From contig OZ014417.1 in assembly GCA_963965975.1 (NCBI GenBank), positions 7,064,821 to 7,128,820 on the forward strand: a stretch of 64,000 bases of DNA, given 5' to 3'. This DNA comes from Xestospongia bergquistia. Taxonomy: Eukaryota > Porifera > Demospongiae > Haplosclerida > Petrosiidae. Under the pieces are notes generated by a model, which saw only the letters and a list, made by a program, of their open reading frames with translations, was not told where the DNA came from and did no database searches. The stretch's first letter is position 1. Every line of letters starts with the position of its first letter. The position numbers and the translations under genes were made by a program. Shown here one piece after another: positions 47,401 through 60,896 of this stretch.

Positions 47401-50400
47401 ACTAAAACGTTCATCAACAAGAATGAGAGCACCCCAATCTCTCCTATAAAATATACAATAATAAACACTTAATAAGCTTTAAAATTAACAATGTAGTTTA
47501 ATATTGTGTGAACAAAAGAGTATAGTCATATATTGTACAATATTATTATGTTCATTATAATATATAATAATTATGTCTGTACAATATTTTATATTGTGTA
47601 TTTTATATTACATCATATGACATACAACTGTGTATTATACTCTCCTAATACATGTTCAGTATAATAATTATATTGACACTACTAAGTACTTCAATTATTT
47701 CATATTTGGCTAGAACATACACACATAATACAATTTAATAAATAATGCTCTTTTTTGAAGGATATCATAGATATTCTGTAAATTGTTATTATAGCTTAAT
47801 GAGAGCATGGAGACAATAAATATTCCTCTTGGCTCATAAAAATATTATTTAAATGTGCTATAAAAATACAATTATTAGTACCAGTGCCAATAATAATAAT
47901 AATTGATATGCTGTTTACTGATCATCAAAGTTTTTGTAGACATGTATGTTGTTGATATACTCTAAGACTAACAGATTATGAAAACAAAAAATAGAAAGTT
48001 TAAATTTAGACAGTTATTAAATAGATAGATAGATGAATGAGTTAGTCCCTTATATTAAGATGATTAATAGTATAGTATATGTCAATAAGATAGATGAATG
48101 AGTTAGCCCCTTATATTAAGATGATTAATAGCATAGTATATGACAATAAGATAGATGAATGAATTAGCCCCTTATATTAAGATGATTAATAGTATAGGAT
48201 ATGTCAATAAGATATATGAATGAGTTAGCCCCTTGTATTAAGGTGATTAATAATATAGTATATGTCAATAAGATAGATGAATGAGTTAGCCCCTTATATT
48301 AAGATGATTAATAGTATAATATATGTCAATAAAATAGATGAATGAGTTAGCCCCTAATATTAAGATGATTAATAGTATAGATATGTCAATAAGATGTTGC
48401 CATAACATAGCACTAATTATTACAATACTAATGTGATACATTATGTGTCGTGAATGGTCATTGTGATATAACACTCATAATAATTACTATAATGTGTCCT
48501 GATTTGTAATAAGAGATTGTTGTTAAAACACCTCAAAAAGTTTTGTATGCATACAATTACCATGAATAGCTGTGTATATATATATATAATAACTATACAT
48601 ATACAAAACTGTTTTCTGAGATGTTTTAACAGTGGTCTCATTTTCACAAATCAGGTCACAACTGTTTATCCATTCGTCCATTCATTTATCCATTCATCCA
48701 TTTCATATCCTTACTTATGTCTTATACATCGTCCAAGAGCTTGATTAATAGCTCTATAAGCTTGTATCTCATACCACTCACTACCAGAGAGAAGTCCACG
48801 ATGATAGCATAGAGAATTATTATACTCTCGCTTTAACTCCACCTAGGAGAGAGGGGGAGAGAGAGGGGGGAGGGGGGAGGAAGGAGAGAAGAGAGAGAGA
48901 GAGGGGGGGGAGAGAGAGAGAGAGGGGGGGGGGGGGAGGGGGGAGGGAAGAGAAAGGAGAGAGAGAGAGGGAAAGAGAGAGGGAGAGAGAGAGAAGAAAG
49001 TTATAAACAGTTATTAATAGAACTGCACATAAGTCTATCTAAAATTATTATATTTAAATTAATATACATGTACATGTATTTATATTCACTATTAATCACT
49101 TTATCAGTAACACAATAACATTATTATTATAGATTATATTAAAATATAATACTACATGTACCTGTATATCTTTGATACTAGGAAATGGTATACCAACCTA
49201 ATAATATAACAAAATGAGAGAGTACATAGTAAATGTCTATAAGAACTGACTGTCACAACAGCTCTTGCATTATTATCAGCAAAATCTAGTCCTTCACTGA
49301 CTTTACCACGACATACTGCAAGGAATAATGAACCGTCTTGTTGAAATTCTGATTCATCTTGAAAGAGAGAGAGAGAGAGTTAATCTAACATGACATACAG
49401 TGTTTAACATACTGTCCTCATCACTTCTTTCATTCACTGATTTTTCAGTTGCCATTTTTATATGTTCATAAAAAGTTTTCAGAATAGTCTCAAATTCTAT
49501 AAAGATACTTAAACATCACTTTTATATCTAAGTCATGTGATCATCACATGATATGTCACATACTGTCACATTACCTTGCTTATCAGAAGCTCTTGGTTCA
49601 CATACAATATATTTTCTCTTTAATATCCTCTCCCATGTACCAATGTTCTATGGTAGAGGGTTAAAAATTAAAATGGGCTCTACATATCATGTTATTAAAT
49701 ACAGCTGCATTTTGTCATGTTTATTAAGTAACAAAACTTGCTAACATTGGTATATGCAATAACTAGCTGACTTCATGTGCTTTTGTTATGAACAATTGAC
49801 TCTCAATGATGTCTTGTCATTTGATCATTGGTAAAAATAATGATCATAGTTTGATAAAATAGAAAGTTATACTAACCATTCTATATTAATTTTTATTATT
49901 ACTTACACTACATTCTATATAGTTTGGTGTTATAATGTATCATACTGACCTTCCATCGACTGCTTAGTTTCTCTAACATCTTGTATGAAGAAAGAAAACA
50001 GAGAACACCAAATGGTACAGTCTAAATGAAGGAGATTGTTGATAAAAGAGAAACAAATTGATAGGAAGTACATGTTCAATATAATAAATATTTTCTTACA
50101 AACAACAAATATATCAGAACTTTAAGACGTGTACATTTTAAATTACCTCACAAACTTTAAGCAATACTTCTCCAATTTCATCTTGAAATTCAAATGTCTA
50201 ACAAACAAACTAAATCATTTGCATTATCAGATATATCACTATAATACCTCAGCAAATTGGTAACTAGCATTGAGGAGACGCCCATTAGGTCCATGTGATA
50301 AAGTGTATACCCACGTCTAATGATAAAAATGAATGGATTATTGTAATAAATTAGATTGTTATCACCTGAGATTGATTAATAACATGATTAGCTTCTAATT

Positions 50401-51204
50401 GTATGGAAAACTTAGTGCCGAGTTCTGATGAGAAAGAGTCCATTGGAGAGAGAGTGCCACTTGTAAGAATTATAGTGCGAGCTACTTGTAACTCTGAGAA
50501 TGCCTAGAAGAGAAATACAGAGAATAGCAGATTAACAAGACATGATAATACTAACCACAGCAGGATTAAGACACCAGAGATAAAGAGTGATGACCCATAC
50601 ATTCTCCTTAGGAGCTATATACAAATACATGACACAGTTTGAATGTTGTCATAGTAGCTTACCATTTCTTCTTCGTTTCCTATAATTACCAGGCTAAACA
50701 AGATGGATAGACGTTAAATGTAATGTACGCTACATATACATGTAATGTACGCTACATATACATGTAATGTACGCTACATATACATGTAATGTACGCTACA
50801 TATACATGTAATGTACGCTACATATACATGTAATGTACGCTACATATACATGTAATGTACGCTACATATACATGTAATGTACACTACATAATATACATGT
50901 AATGTACACTTCATATACATGTAATGTACACTACATATACATGTAATGTACACTACATATACATGTAATGTACAAATCTTACCCCAATACGTGCTGTTTG
51001 TTGAACACATGTTCTCTTGAGAGCTATTCTATTTTTAAAAAGTGTAATACTCCACACACATATACTCATTATAGTACTGTACCTGTAGTCATTGAGATAT
51101 TTTGATTCTTGTATAAATAAGTATCCAATAATAATAAAAGTACTATCTAAAATATTGAGTGCCCCTACAGACATTGTGGGCTTTGATAAATACTCTTTAC
51201 TATA

Positions 51205-51261
<57 letters not shown>

Positions 51262-51301
51262 GGGACAGAGGAGAGAGAGAGAGGGAGAGAGAGGGACAGA
51301 G

Positions 51302-51347
<46 letters not shown>

Positions 51348-52843
51348 AAGATATTCTTATTTATCAATCAATTCTTACTCTTTGAATGTTTCATTTCTTT
51401 CTTTAAACATATCATTTTTAATAGTTGTAATATGATCCTAAATGTATAGTAAAATATAATAATTAACCCCTTCAATTACTTACCATAATTAATTTATGAG
51501 TCTCAGCTGTCACACCAATTTCCTTCAAATAAGGTAGAAAATCCTCCCCATTCCAAATACCACAATTCTCTTCATACAGTTTCTTTGGAAGATCATGTGA
51601 CTGAGCCTCCATCCATCCAGCCATATTATGGATCTACATTATTTTGAATATATATTTATTAATAATACATATACTGGTAATGGTTGATCCAATATTGTAA
51701 CAATGTACATTGTGCGATAAAATTTACCAAAGATAGCAGCTGCATTCTTATACTAGTCTTTACACACAACATAATTATAAAGGGAATATTGAAAGTGATA
51801 AGTAGAACACTGCGTTTCAAAAATGCAATTCATTACAAAGAGATTCGGAATTCACTCACTGATTTTTAAGTCACATGAAATACAAGATGCTCACATGACT
51901 AAAGGGATCTTATTACACAAAAATTCAAACAAATGCCTGTATCCAAACTGTTGCTATATGGCCAACCACTTTAACAGAATGCTCATGAAAGTTCGTATGG
52001 AGGAAGAACAATGACTATCTTCCTTTATAATAACTTTTGTAGACTTCCTGGGTGGATAGCAACTGTTTACACACAAGTGTACATTCAAAATGTTTTTGTA
52101 CAATAAGACTCTTTTGACAGACTAGGTCACATATAACAAGAACTTACACATGCACTGATAATACGATAACTCTCCCTGCTATCTCCAAGATTGTCACACT
52201 GCACTATAAAGATATGATGAAGTGTTATATTTAATTTTGAAATGCTTACATAATTGAGTGAGTTCTTCTTCAATATCTTTGAGTTGACGATATGTGATAG
52301 ACAAACTAGCAGCCTCTCTGGCTGCATCCTCCATATTGTGGGCCTCATCAAGTATTAAAATATTACCTTTAAGATTAATTAACATCTAGTTATAAAATAA
52401 GATATATATCATAGTTTGTTAGTGTGTCCATTGGTCTGTCTATCCATCAGTCCAATTGTCAATCCATCTGTCCATCCAACCATCCATCCAGCCATTCACT
52501 CATCAATCCATCAAACATTCATTCATCCATTCACCTGGCCTCTGATAAGAGGATCAATTAGATAATTATAAGGACAAAATATAATATCTGCATCATCTAT
52601 TAAAGCTCTAGTGGCATAATAAGGACATGCCTACAAATGTATATATATTATTATCATTACAATAATATAATATCAGTAGTATCTACTTTTATTTTAGTTC
52701 CTAAAGTGACCAAATCTTCAATATCCCAAGCTGTAGAGAAACCATACTCTTTTAATTTACTTTGACTACCTAGTCTCTGTTGTACTCTATGATAATAGGG
52801 ACATGATATACCCTTTGAGAGAGAGAGAGAGACAGACAGAGAC

Positions 52844-52874
<31 letters not shown>

Positions 52875-53924
52875 GAGAGCAGAAAGAGAGAGACAGAGAA
52901 ATAAAATCAAAGACAGACGAAGAGTATCCTCTTGTCTAATCCAATGAATATCTTACCTCTTTAAAGTCTAGTAGTTTCTTGCACTCATCTTTCTTATTCA
53001 TTGATATAGAGACAAGTGGATGTATGCAGGCATGATCACGACTAGCTAATATTACCATTCTATAAAAGAAAAGAACACTACAATAGTAAAGTGTAGAGCT
53101 GTAAATATCATTATAATTATATATATTCTTAATAATATACAAATCAATGTGTCTTACGGTGTTGTGGCATAGTCAGTTCTAGCTAGCTCATGTGTAATTT
53201 GAGTAATTTGTTTGTGAGTACGAGTACCATAGAAGATCTTGATATTTCTACAGAGAGTGCAATTAAATGGATGAATAGATAGATGGATGGATGGAATACT
53301 GTATAGCTCCAAATTTCTGTGATTTTATTTTATTTAATTTTGCAATACAAATTATTTACCCTTTAATTGCAATTAATAATAATAATCATTATTATTATTA
53401 ATGAAAGACTGCCGCACTTACTTTCTATTTGCTTGTTCTGGAGGATGAATTGGTACGCTAGTTTTCTCATTACCAACCAAGGGACTCAAATGAAGAGTCG
53501 GATGTAATAATGATGTTCCATTAGTTGCATTATGTGGTATAATACACTTACATAGAGAACATGATGGCCCTCCATTAACAGGGATAGTAGATGATACATT
53601 AGTAGATAAAAGCTGGTTTGAACCAGATTGATGAACCTGAAAGAACATGCATGAGTAAGCCAATGTTAAGAGAATGAAGTTACGAGAATGAAAATGACAA
53701 ATTGATTATAGGATAAAGGATAAAGAGATAGACATGCTAAGATACCTGTGTATTGTCATTCATCAAAGTCATTCTCCATGTTGGTCGGCCATGTTCATCA
53801 GGGAGAAGTTGAGAGTCCACTATATCAGCTTCAGAGTCTGTGTACTCAATACCAACAAATTTTTGTCTCTTTTTCTTAGGAAAGAGGGAGGGTGAAAGAG
53901 AGGGAGGGAGACAGTGTGCATGAG

Positions 53925-54004
<80 letters not shown>

Positions 54005-55445
54005 TAATTTGTGAACAGAGGTAAACATCATGACTTACAGACAATTTATAACTACTTGTAGGTATTCTAAATCTCTTTTTTGTTTCTTTAAAATCATCAC
54101 TCTGAAATTCACTTTTATCTTCACAACACACCCTCACAGGAGCTGTACTAGGACCATACTCTGTCTTACAGCTAGTTAAAACTGATCCAGTTGGAATATG
54201 TCCTAATGAGGTACTAGATGTTCCATTGTTAACAGAACAGCACGTGTCATTTATTATACAGCTTGGTGCAATATCTGTGACAACTTGAGGAGGTGAAGTC
54301 ACTTTAATACTAGATATACAACCATTATTGCCATATGATGACATGTGACACGTGCATTTACAGTGAAGTTGAAGAATAGGGGATGCTCCTGTAGTTGGTT
54401 TAAGAGAAGGTTCATAATCATTAGTAGCTATATCTCCATTACTGCAACTAGTTGAGGTTGTAGGTTGAACGACAGATGAATTTAATTGATTTTGTTGTTG
54501 CCACGCCAAAGTGGAACACAATAGTGCTAAACTTTTACCGCTACCAGTGGGACTTTCAAGAAGAGCATTTTCACTAATGTTAAGTGCTTTAATTATCTAA
54601 AGAAATTTAAGAATCATTCATAAATTTAATCAAAATATGAAGTAATTATCTTAAGTAATTTAAGAATCATTTAAAAATTTAATCAAAATATGAAGCACAT
54701 TACACTAACAAAGAAAAAAATTATATTAAAATAAGTTCCTCTACTCCAAATTACTACTATAGATGACTTACATGGCTACGTAATATAATGTAAAATTAAT
54801 ATGTTTAGGTTTAAAGGTCTGTGGTCTAAATAGTATAGCAATATACCTCCTCCATACTTCCAAACTCTATCAATTTATCACTTGATGGCACCACCAACTA
54901 CCATCCATTCACTTCATGGTACAATGGATCCATCCTATCTTTCGTCCCTTCGTTACCAAATCCCTACTCTCAATACTGCCAGTTGCAATCCCTTAGTGGT
55001 AACTCCACTAAAACAATTTGATAGATTAACAATTGATTATTGTATTTGCCCTTCATAAATTAATTATAGTTTGACAGTATCACAATGTGACAGTAATTCA
55101 GCTTACTGAAAAGCCACACCCCCTATCAAATTTCTTACAAACAGTTACCCTTGCTATATACTTTTGCCTCAATCTGTTCCACAATAATACATTATTACAA
55201 AGTCTTACATATTTAAGACATTGTACACTCCCAAATATGTACTACACTATACAAGTTCCCACCCACTCAACTAATGAGACCACACTTACTTTAGACATCA
55301 TCTGGAATTGTGTTGAGTATGGCTTGAATGGGAACCGAACTGGTACGCCAGATATAGGATATGTCTCATGTTTATGTTTCACATATTCAACATCTGATAT
55401 GGTACTAGGTTTTATTTTTACAGATATTTGACTGGTCTGGTCCAT
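44412..55445 (-). CDS. BRIP1: BRIP1/FANCJ Fe-S DEAH DNA helicase, complete
   Basis: 29 coding exons traced on the minus strand, from 55445 (ATG) to 44412 (TAA); they sum to 4596 bases (1531 residues). First exon 55290-55445, last 44412-44623. Visible in order: Q-motif region FPFKPYSTQ; Walker [16 protein letters not shown] (54596 downward); an insert with CKCTCHMSS as in vertebrate [14 protein letters not shown]; the Fe-S cysteines in [19 protein letters not shown] and [21 protein letters not shown] in [10 protein letters not shown] (near 52340); [42 protein letters not shown]. These features favour FANCJ over RTEL1. FANCJ is a 5'-3' helicase acting in interstrand crosslink repair and G-quadruplex unwinding (family knowledge). 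The C-terminal part holds PQDVP-like repeats (exon 45618-46827). It is head-to-head with the SLC13 gene. Confidence 0.93.
45075..45490. repeat. About 38-base minisatellite in a BRIP1 intron
   Basis: About eleven copies of a unit containing AACAAAGGAGACAACCTATA and GCTACAAATATACAACAT, between the exons at 44786-44876 and 45618-46827. The last units are more diverged. Confidence 0.9.
48016..48400. repeat. About 60-base tandem repeat in a BRIP1 intron
   Basis: Six to seven copies of a unit containing GATGAATGAGTTAGCCCCTT, ATATTAAGATGATTAATAGT and ATAGTATATGTCAATAAGAT, between the exons at 47246-47443 and 48715-48842. Confidence 0.9.
48493..48660. mobile_element. Inverted-repeat element (MITE-like), copy 3, simple form
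   Basis: Left end GTGTCCTGATTTGTAATAAG, right end TTTTCACAAATCAGGTCACA, with internal TTAAAACACCTCAAAAAG...GAGATGTTTTAACAGTGGTC. It corresponds to the inner element of copies 1 and 2 without the outer arms. Located in a BRIP1 intron. Confidence 0.75.
48847..49000. repeat. Polypurine GA/G-rich tract
   Basis: About 150 bases of almost pure purine on the plus strand with G runs of up to 13, in a BRIP1 intron next to the exon at 48715-48842. Potential triplex or G-quadruplex former. Confidence 0.9.
50716..50972. repeat. 22-base palindromic minisatellite in a BRIP1 intron
   Basis: About twelve copies of a unit around ACATGTAATGTACGCTACAT between the 31-base exon 50663-50693 and the 46-base exon 50983-51028. 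Each junction contains TACATGTA, so the array can form repeated hairpins. The last units change TACGC to TACAC. Confidence 0.92.
51209..51345. repeat. (GA)n tract
   Basis: About 135 bases of GAGAGA with GGGACAGAGG interruptions, just outside the exon at 51083-51199 in a BRIP1 intron. The ORF running through it is not coding. Confidence 0.95.
53930..54001. repeat. (GA)n tract
   Basis: About 72 bases of pure GA in the intron between BRIP1 exons 2 and 3. On the minus strand it reads as (CT)n near the acceptor side and may act as an extended polypyrimidine tract. Confidence 0.95.
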
Positions 55446-55526
55446 CTTCAAAAGATAGAAGGCGCGGCAATTGTCTTATAGGCGTGGCTCAAGCTTGTTC
55501 ACTACAAGTTGGTTTTGTAGTAAGTG
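55446..55526. promoter_or_regulatory. Putative bidirectional promoter BRIP1/SLC13
   Basis: 81 bases separate the BRIP1 ATG (55445, minus) from the SLC13 ATG (55527, plus). The interval is more GC-rich than its surroundings, with GGCGCGGCAATTG and AGGCGTGGCTC, and lacks an obvious TATA box. It is conserved almost exactly at 60897-60977. Shared control is inferred from geometry. Confidence 0.6.
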
Positions 55527-58500
55527 ATGTCGACGACAAAAGAGGAGAGCTTTGACATAACACACACAAGTGAATCAGACTCAGTTTTATTACTAGAAGA
55601 GGAAGAGCAACAAGAACAAGAGAGAGAAAAGGAGAAAGAAGAACAAAGTTAGTCCAGCAATGATCATTTTAAATAGTGAATAATACAATCCTATTGTGTA
55701 CTTGAAAAATAAAACAAAGAATGATATAATTGTGTCTATAGCAAGGTATTCTAATCAAATTAGTTCAGTGCTAATACTCATCTATACTCTGTCCGAGTTG
55801 AGAAGACCTACCCAAACATGTGAATAATTTTGCCACTTAAAGTGCTATCCAAATTGGACTTTCATTAATTGATTCAGCCTGCAAACACACATTTTATATA
55901 TAAAATTTGGCTCTCTAGTGCTATGAGAAAGTAGCAAACTATTAAACTCCATACATTTTCAATGACATATTTTTCACATACTTCAAATTGTGCACCTTTG
56001 AGAACACGAAAGAAAAGGTGGTTTGTTCTTATGACATCAACATGAACAAAAAATCAATAAAATTAAAATGTGTTTCAGTGCTAATTGCATATAATAGGAA
56101 ATGAAATATCACACCTTACATCCATGCACAAAACACCTTTTTTAATGGATGGCTCTTCTCAACTCAGACAGAGTATAGTTGTTGGTAAAGTAGGTGGGGC
56201 TGCAATTATTAACCTATTTGTCCTATAATAGAAGATGCTATAATCAAAATTACCTATGTCACAATATGTGTGATTTGATGTGACCAGCTGTTTTTCTTTG
56301 TGTCTCCAGATGTTCTTACTGGACTGACAACAACATTAACACAACAATGTCATTTAGTGTGGCCATTCATCAAAGGATGGTGGAAAACAGCTGTAATTAT
56401 CATAACTCCTCTTATTCTTTGTCCTTTACCACTAGTATTGCAAGATTCTGTAAGCAAATTAGGGAGTTATATGGGTATTGATAGATGGATGGATGAACAA
56501 CAGACTGACAGACTGTAATTCCATGAGTGTCATTTCCTCATACTGAAAGGACTATTAATTAATATTGTTATTGTTGTCTATATAAACTAGAAATGGCAAA
56601 AATTCTATCAATGTTTATGTATAGTATAAAGTCTGCTATTATGATTGACAGACATAGTATTGAAGTTTGTGTGTGTATATACATATTCTGTAAACATGTG
56701 ATAAATGATAAAATTACAGCTGGTAATGAAGTTATATTATAATGGGAAATTTTGACACAAAGCTTTAAAGTATAGATTACATTACAATTATAATATTTAT
56801 TTTTATGCCTTGCCAAAGTTACTGCAAAAATCCAATAGTTAAGTTAATTCCTTCTAATAAATGGTATTCTATTCTATTTATATTCTTTCTTTAGGCAGCT
56901 ACTGCAGCCTATGCTATTGCAATTATAGCAATCTACTGGATTACTGAAGCAATACCTCTAGCAGCTACAGCACTCCTTCCTCTGGTCCTATTTCCTGCCT
57001 TTGGTATCCTTGATGCTGAGAGTACTGCTAAGAATTATCTTCAAGATACTAATATGTTATTTGTGGGCGGCCTGATGATTGCCGTGGCAATTGAGAAGTG
57101 GAATTTACATAAGAGGATAGCTCTATTGGTTTTGTTAGGTGTGGGATCCAACCCAAAATGGTAACTGGTAGAAGTAATAGAACGAATGATCTTAACACAT
57201 GATATCTCTATTTAAAATGATCAATTAATGACTAGTTAAATGAATGAATTGATAGATAGATGGTATATAGATAAATCTTGTGAGTTTTGTCTATATTTTG
57301 AATAGATCAAATTCTATGCAACTTCATAATTGTATCACTGTTGTGTCTCACAAGTTCCATTACTAGACACTTGTTCCTGCTTCAATATTTATAGTTACTG
57401 TTCATTGTCTAGGTTATTATTAGGGTTTATGAGTGTGACTGCCTTCTTATCAATGTGGATCAGTAACACAGCAACTGCTGCTATGATGCTTCCCATAGCT
57501 CATGCTGTACTACAAGAAACAAGAAATCAGACTGAGGAAGAAGTGGCAAGTAATGACAACAAATCTGAGGAAGTCAAACTAGTGTCTGCTCGATATTCAA
57601 GATCATATGATAGTGCTAGAGGAGAGAGTGAGGGAGTGTTGATAGAAGAATCACCAACAAATGAAAGCATTATTTTACATGATAGTTTGGAGGAGAAAAA
57701 TATTGAAGAGAAGAAAGAAAAAGATGATACTGAAAATCTTTTAAAGTAAGTTGTTTTTGTCTGTCTCGGTCTGTGACTGTCTGTCTGTCTGTCTCTCTCT
57801 CTATATATATAAATCTTTTCTCTTTTTGAAGAGATAATGATAATAAAGCTACTATCTCAGAAACTCTCAAATCACAGATGAATTCTTCACCAGATCCACC
57901 CGGTTTCTCACAGCTTACTAAAGGTCTCATGTTAGGTATAGCATACTCTGCTAACATTGGAGGCACAGCAACCCTCACTGGTACTGGACCTAACTTAATA
58001 TTAAGTGGAGATATAAGCAAGTAAGCTTATGTATGATAAGTTGTAATAACTAGTAATAATTTATAAACTAGTAATAACTTGTATTTAGTAATAACTAGCT
58101 ATTAACTAGTAATAACTAGTAATGACTTAATAACTTATAATAAATGATAACTCGCAATAAATATTGATAGCCAATAATAACTACTTCATAACTAGTAATA
58201 ACTACTAATACTGTATACAAGTAACTTTCATTGTTTTATGTTATTTAATAAAGGTTGTTTCCTGAAAGTCCTGGCATTAATTTTGGGATATGGTTTGTAT
58301 TTGCTACTCCACTAATGATCTTGTGTTTATTATGTTCATGGCTATATCTATCACTTGTCTTTTGTAATGATTGGTAAGAACACACATACATATAAATATC
58401 TCTGATACCTGTGAAAAGTATACTACATTAGATAGATGGTAGTTCTGCCTATATCAGGATAGGACAAGATTCTCTTTTTTTAGCCTACTATATGTAGAAG

Positions 58501-60267
58501 GCTGTTGTTTTACATTGAAAGTTATAAATTTATTTTGAAGACTTTCCTGTCTAGATGTAAAAAGGCCAACTTTCAAACAAGAGGTTATGGAGTAATTTAT
58601 CTTAAAGGTCACAGTTTGCTACCCTCTTGTTTTTTTGTATGTATCATATTATGTAGATATATAGGATAAATACGTTGAACAAATTATTATGTTCAAATTA
58701 TCACTTTAAAATATTCTATATTATAGCTATTAATGTATTCTATATATTTTATAATATGTTTTCACCTTTAATTTTGTAATACTGTTCTTACTTGTAGTCT
58801 TCAAGGTTGTAAGAGGGTAGTATGTAGAAGAACTGGATTAGCTTTCTACTCAAATAAGACAGCTCGTCAGGTTCTTAAAAGACAATATCAAAATCTGGGG
58901 CCATGGAAGTAAGCAAGTTCCATATAAAAAGAAGTTAGTTTATTATTTTTCTTTATTGTCTCAGATTTGCAGAAATTGTTTTGTTGATTTGTTTTGTGTG
59001 TTTGGTATTATTGTGGTTGTTTAGAGAGCCCAGGTTCATAACAGGATGGGGAGCTATCTTTAAAACTGTAGAGGGCTCACAAAAGAGGTAACAACATTTA
59101 GTATTATATGGTAGTGTCATCTTATTACATTTTGTTTGATTTGACTTGCAGAATATATTTAACCCTAAACTGTGATACTGCTATCTACATTGATACTTTT
59201 CCTAGCCTTATATATATGTACCTTGCAATAGCTTTTTTCAATCCCATTTTTTTTCTTGCTTCTAGTTACTTTTCTGATTCCAGTACTGTGATGTTCATTG
59301 TATTCCTACTGTTTGTGCTACCTGCCAAACCTTGCTGTCTATTTTACAGAAAAAAATGTCTTTGTTGTAAGTCACATGATTATCACATGATCATTTGTAA
59401 GCTGCATTACCTGTATTTCTTCTCCTTAGCCTGTCCAACTGATGGTACAGAGACACTATTAGATTGGGATAGTGTTCAACATAAGTTACCTTGGAATGTT
59501 GTCTTGTGGTTAGGATCTGGATTTGCATTAGCTGATGCTGCGGAGGTATTTAGTTGTAGTCTACTACGTTGAAATTCTCTCCCTTTCTCTTTAGGCATCT
59601 GGTCTCTCTTGTTGGATTGGGACTAGATTATTAGGATTCCAGTATTTACCAGATGTGATCAAAGCATTGTCTGTGTCAGTATTGGTTGCCATGGTGACAG
59701 AGGTTATTTCTAATGTTGCAACAACAACTCTTTTCTTGCCTGTATTAGCTCAGCTGGTCAGTACATAAATAGATGGATAGACAGCTGGATGAATGGACAG
59801 ATGCAAGGATGGATGAATCAAGGACTGACAGATAGATGAACAGGTAGATGTATGGATTGATGGATTATAGACAGAAGACAATTCATTATGCCTTTATTAC
59901 TTCATTTTAGGGTGTGGCATTGTCTATTAATCCTTTGTATCTTATGATACCAGCAACCATCTCGGCATCTTATGCCTTCATGCTACCAGTAGCCACACCT
60001 CCAAATGCCATTGCCTTTTCGTATGGATACCTCAAAGTGTATGATATGGTAATAACTAATAACACACCTATTACATATAATTAATGTATTGTTCTTTCTC
60101 TCTCTCTCTCTCAGGCACTCACTGGCATACTGATGAATATTATTTGTGTTATTATGGTCAATTTAGCTATTAATACATGGGGTGTTCCCCTTTTTGAACT
60201 TCATACATTTCCTAATTGGACAACCAGTAGTAGTACTATATCTAGTCAGTGTAACTATACACTATAA
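55527..60267 (+). CDS. SLC13-family sodium-coupled anion symporter, complete
   Basis: Exons 55527-55647, 56310-56449, 56895-57160, 57413-57745, 57832-58020, 58254-58373, 58798-58908, 58965-59087, 59266-59366, 59430-59545, 59595-59756, 59911-60048 and 60115-60267 total 2073 bases (690 residues). An acidic N-terminus ([11 protein letters not shown]) precedes membrane helices. The twin SLC13 signature sites are visible as [14 protein letters not shown] (exon 4) and [14 protein letters not shown] (exon 11). Also seen are the hairpin-like [14 protein letters not shown] and a conserved [12 protein letters not shown] near the end. A hydrophilic Glu/Lys-rich loop follows the first signature. Family members import di/tricarboxylates or sulfate with sodium at the plasma membrane; the substrate cannot be assigned here. 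It probably shares a promoter with BRIP1. Confidence 0.93.
55783..56177. mobile_element. TIR element in SLC13 intron 1, absent from the paralogue
   Basis: The left end TATACTCTGTCCGAGTTGAG and the right end CTCAACTCAGACAGAGTATA are inverted repeats (one mismatch). The matching intron of the second SLC13 copy (about 61218-61240) lacks all of this, so it inserted after the duplication or was excised. The ends suggest a TA target duplication, as for mariner-type elements. About 395 bases, no ORF. Confidence 0.75.
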
Positions 60268-60740
60268 ACAAAATTGGCTAATATTATGATAGTTTTCTCA
60301 AACATGTACAACATATACAGGTGTTATTTTGTATGAATAAACCATTACAATAATTATAGTGCATTATATTATAATTAATTGGTGCATGCCAAATTTATAT
60401 ATGAACAAAAACAGTGAGCACAGACTGAAAAGTTGTCATTAAAATAAACAGTTATATTACATAGTGATGGATAATGAAATTGTATTAAACTACCATGTTG
60501 CACGATGCGTCAAGAACATTAAAAGTGTTTGTATAAATTGAAACTTCCATTCTTACATCATTGTAATTGTACCTCTGATATCTGTAAAAAATATTTTGGC
60601 CCTACTATACACTTTTGCCTCGATCTGTTCAACAACAATACATTATTACAAAGTCTTACATATTTAAGACATTGTACACTCCTAAATATGTACTACACTA
60701 TACAAGTTCCCACCCACTCAACTAATGAGACCACACTTAC
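60268..60740. other. Spacer between SLC13 copies
   Basis: 3' flank of SLC13 copy 1, then from about 60607 the start of duplication unit 2 (equivalent to BRIP1 intron 1 sequence). No gene seen. Confidence 0.5.
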
Positions 60741-60896
60741 TTTAGACATCATCTGGAATTGTGTTGAGTATGGTTTGAATGGGAACCGAACTGGTACGCC
60801 AGATATAGGATATGTCTCATGTTTATGTTTCACATATTCAACATCTGATATGGTACTAGGTTTTATTTTTACAGATATTTGACTGGTTTGGTCCAT
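60741..60896 (-). pseudogene. Orphan duplicate of BRIP1 exon 1
   Basis: Encodes the same 52 residues as BRIP1 exon 1 ([14 protein letters not shown] through FQMMSK) with an intact GTAAGT donor. No second BRIP1 exon follows on the minus strand before the SLC13 copy 1 gene. It lies upstream of BRIP1 in the same orientation, so it could only contribute by long-range splicing to exon 2 at 54596. Confidence 0.88.

Larger units (their letters stand above)
55155..60606. repeat. Segmental duplication unit 1 (about 5.45 kb)
   Basis: Contains BRIP1 exon 1, the shared promoter and the whole SLC13 gene. It matches 60607-63640 at an initial offset of 5451. The offset shrinks downstream because unit 1 has an extra inserted element (55783-56177). 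Confidence 0.85.

Noticed and set aside
51159-51449. Plus-strand ORF rich in Arg-Glu (RERERE)
   Set aside because: It is translation of a (GA)n microsatellite lying in a BRIP1 intron; no real protein features.
44412-55445. Calling the helicase RTEL1 or DDX11
   Set aside because: The cysteine-rich insert after Walker [24 protein letters not shown] and [11 protein letters not shown] match the FANCJ pattern better than RTEL1 or DDX11.
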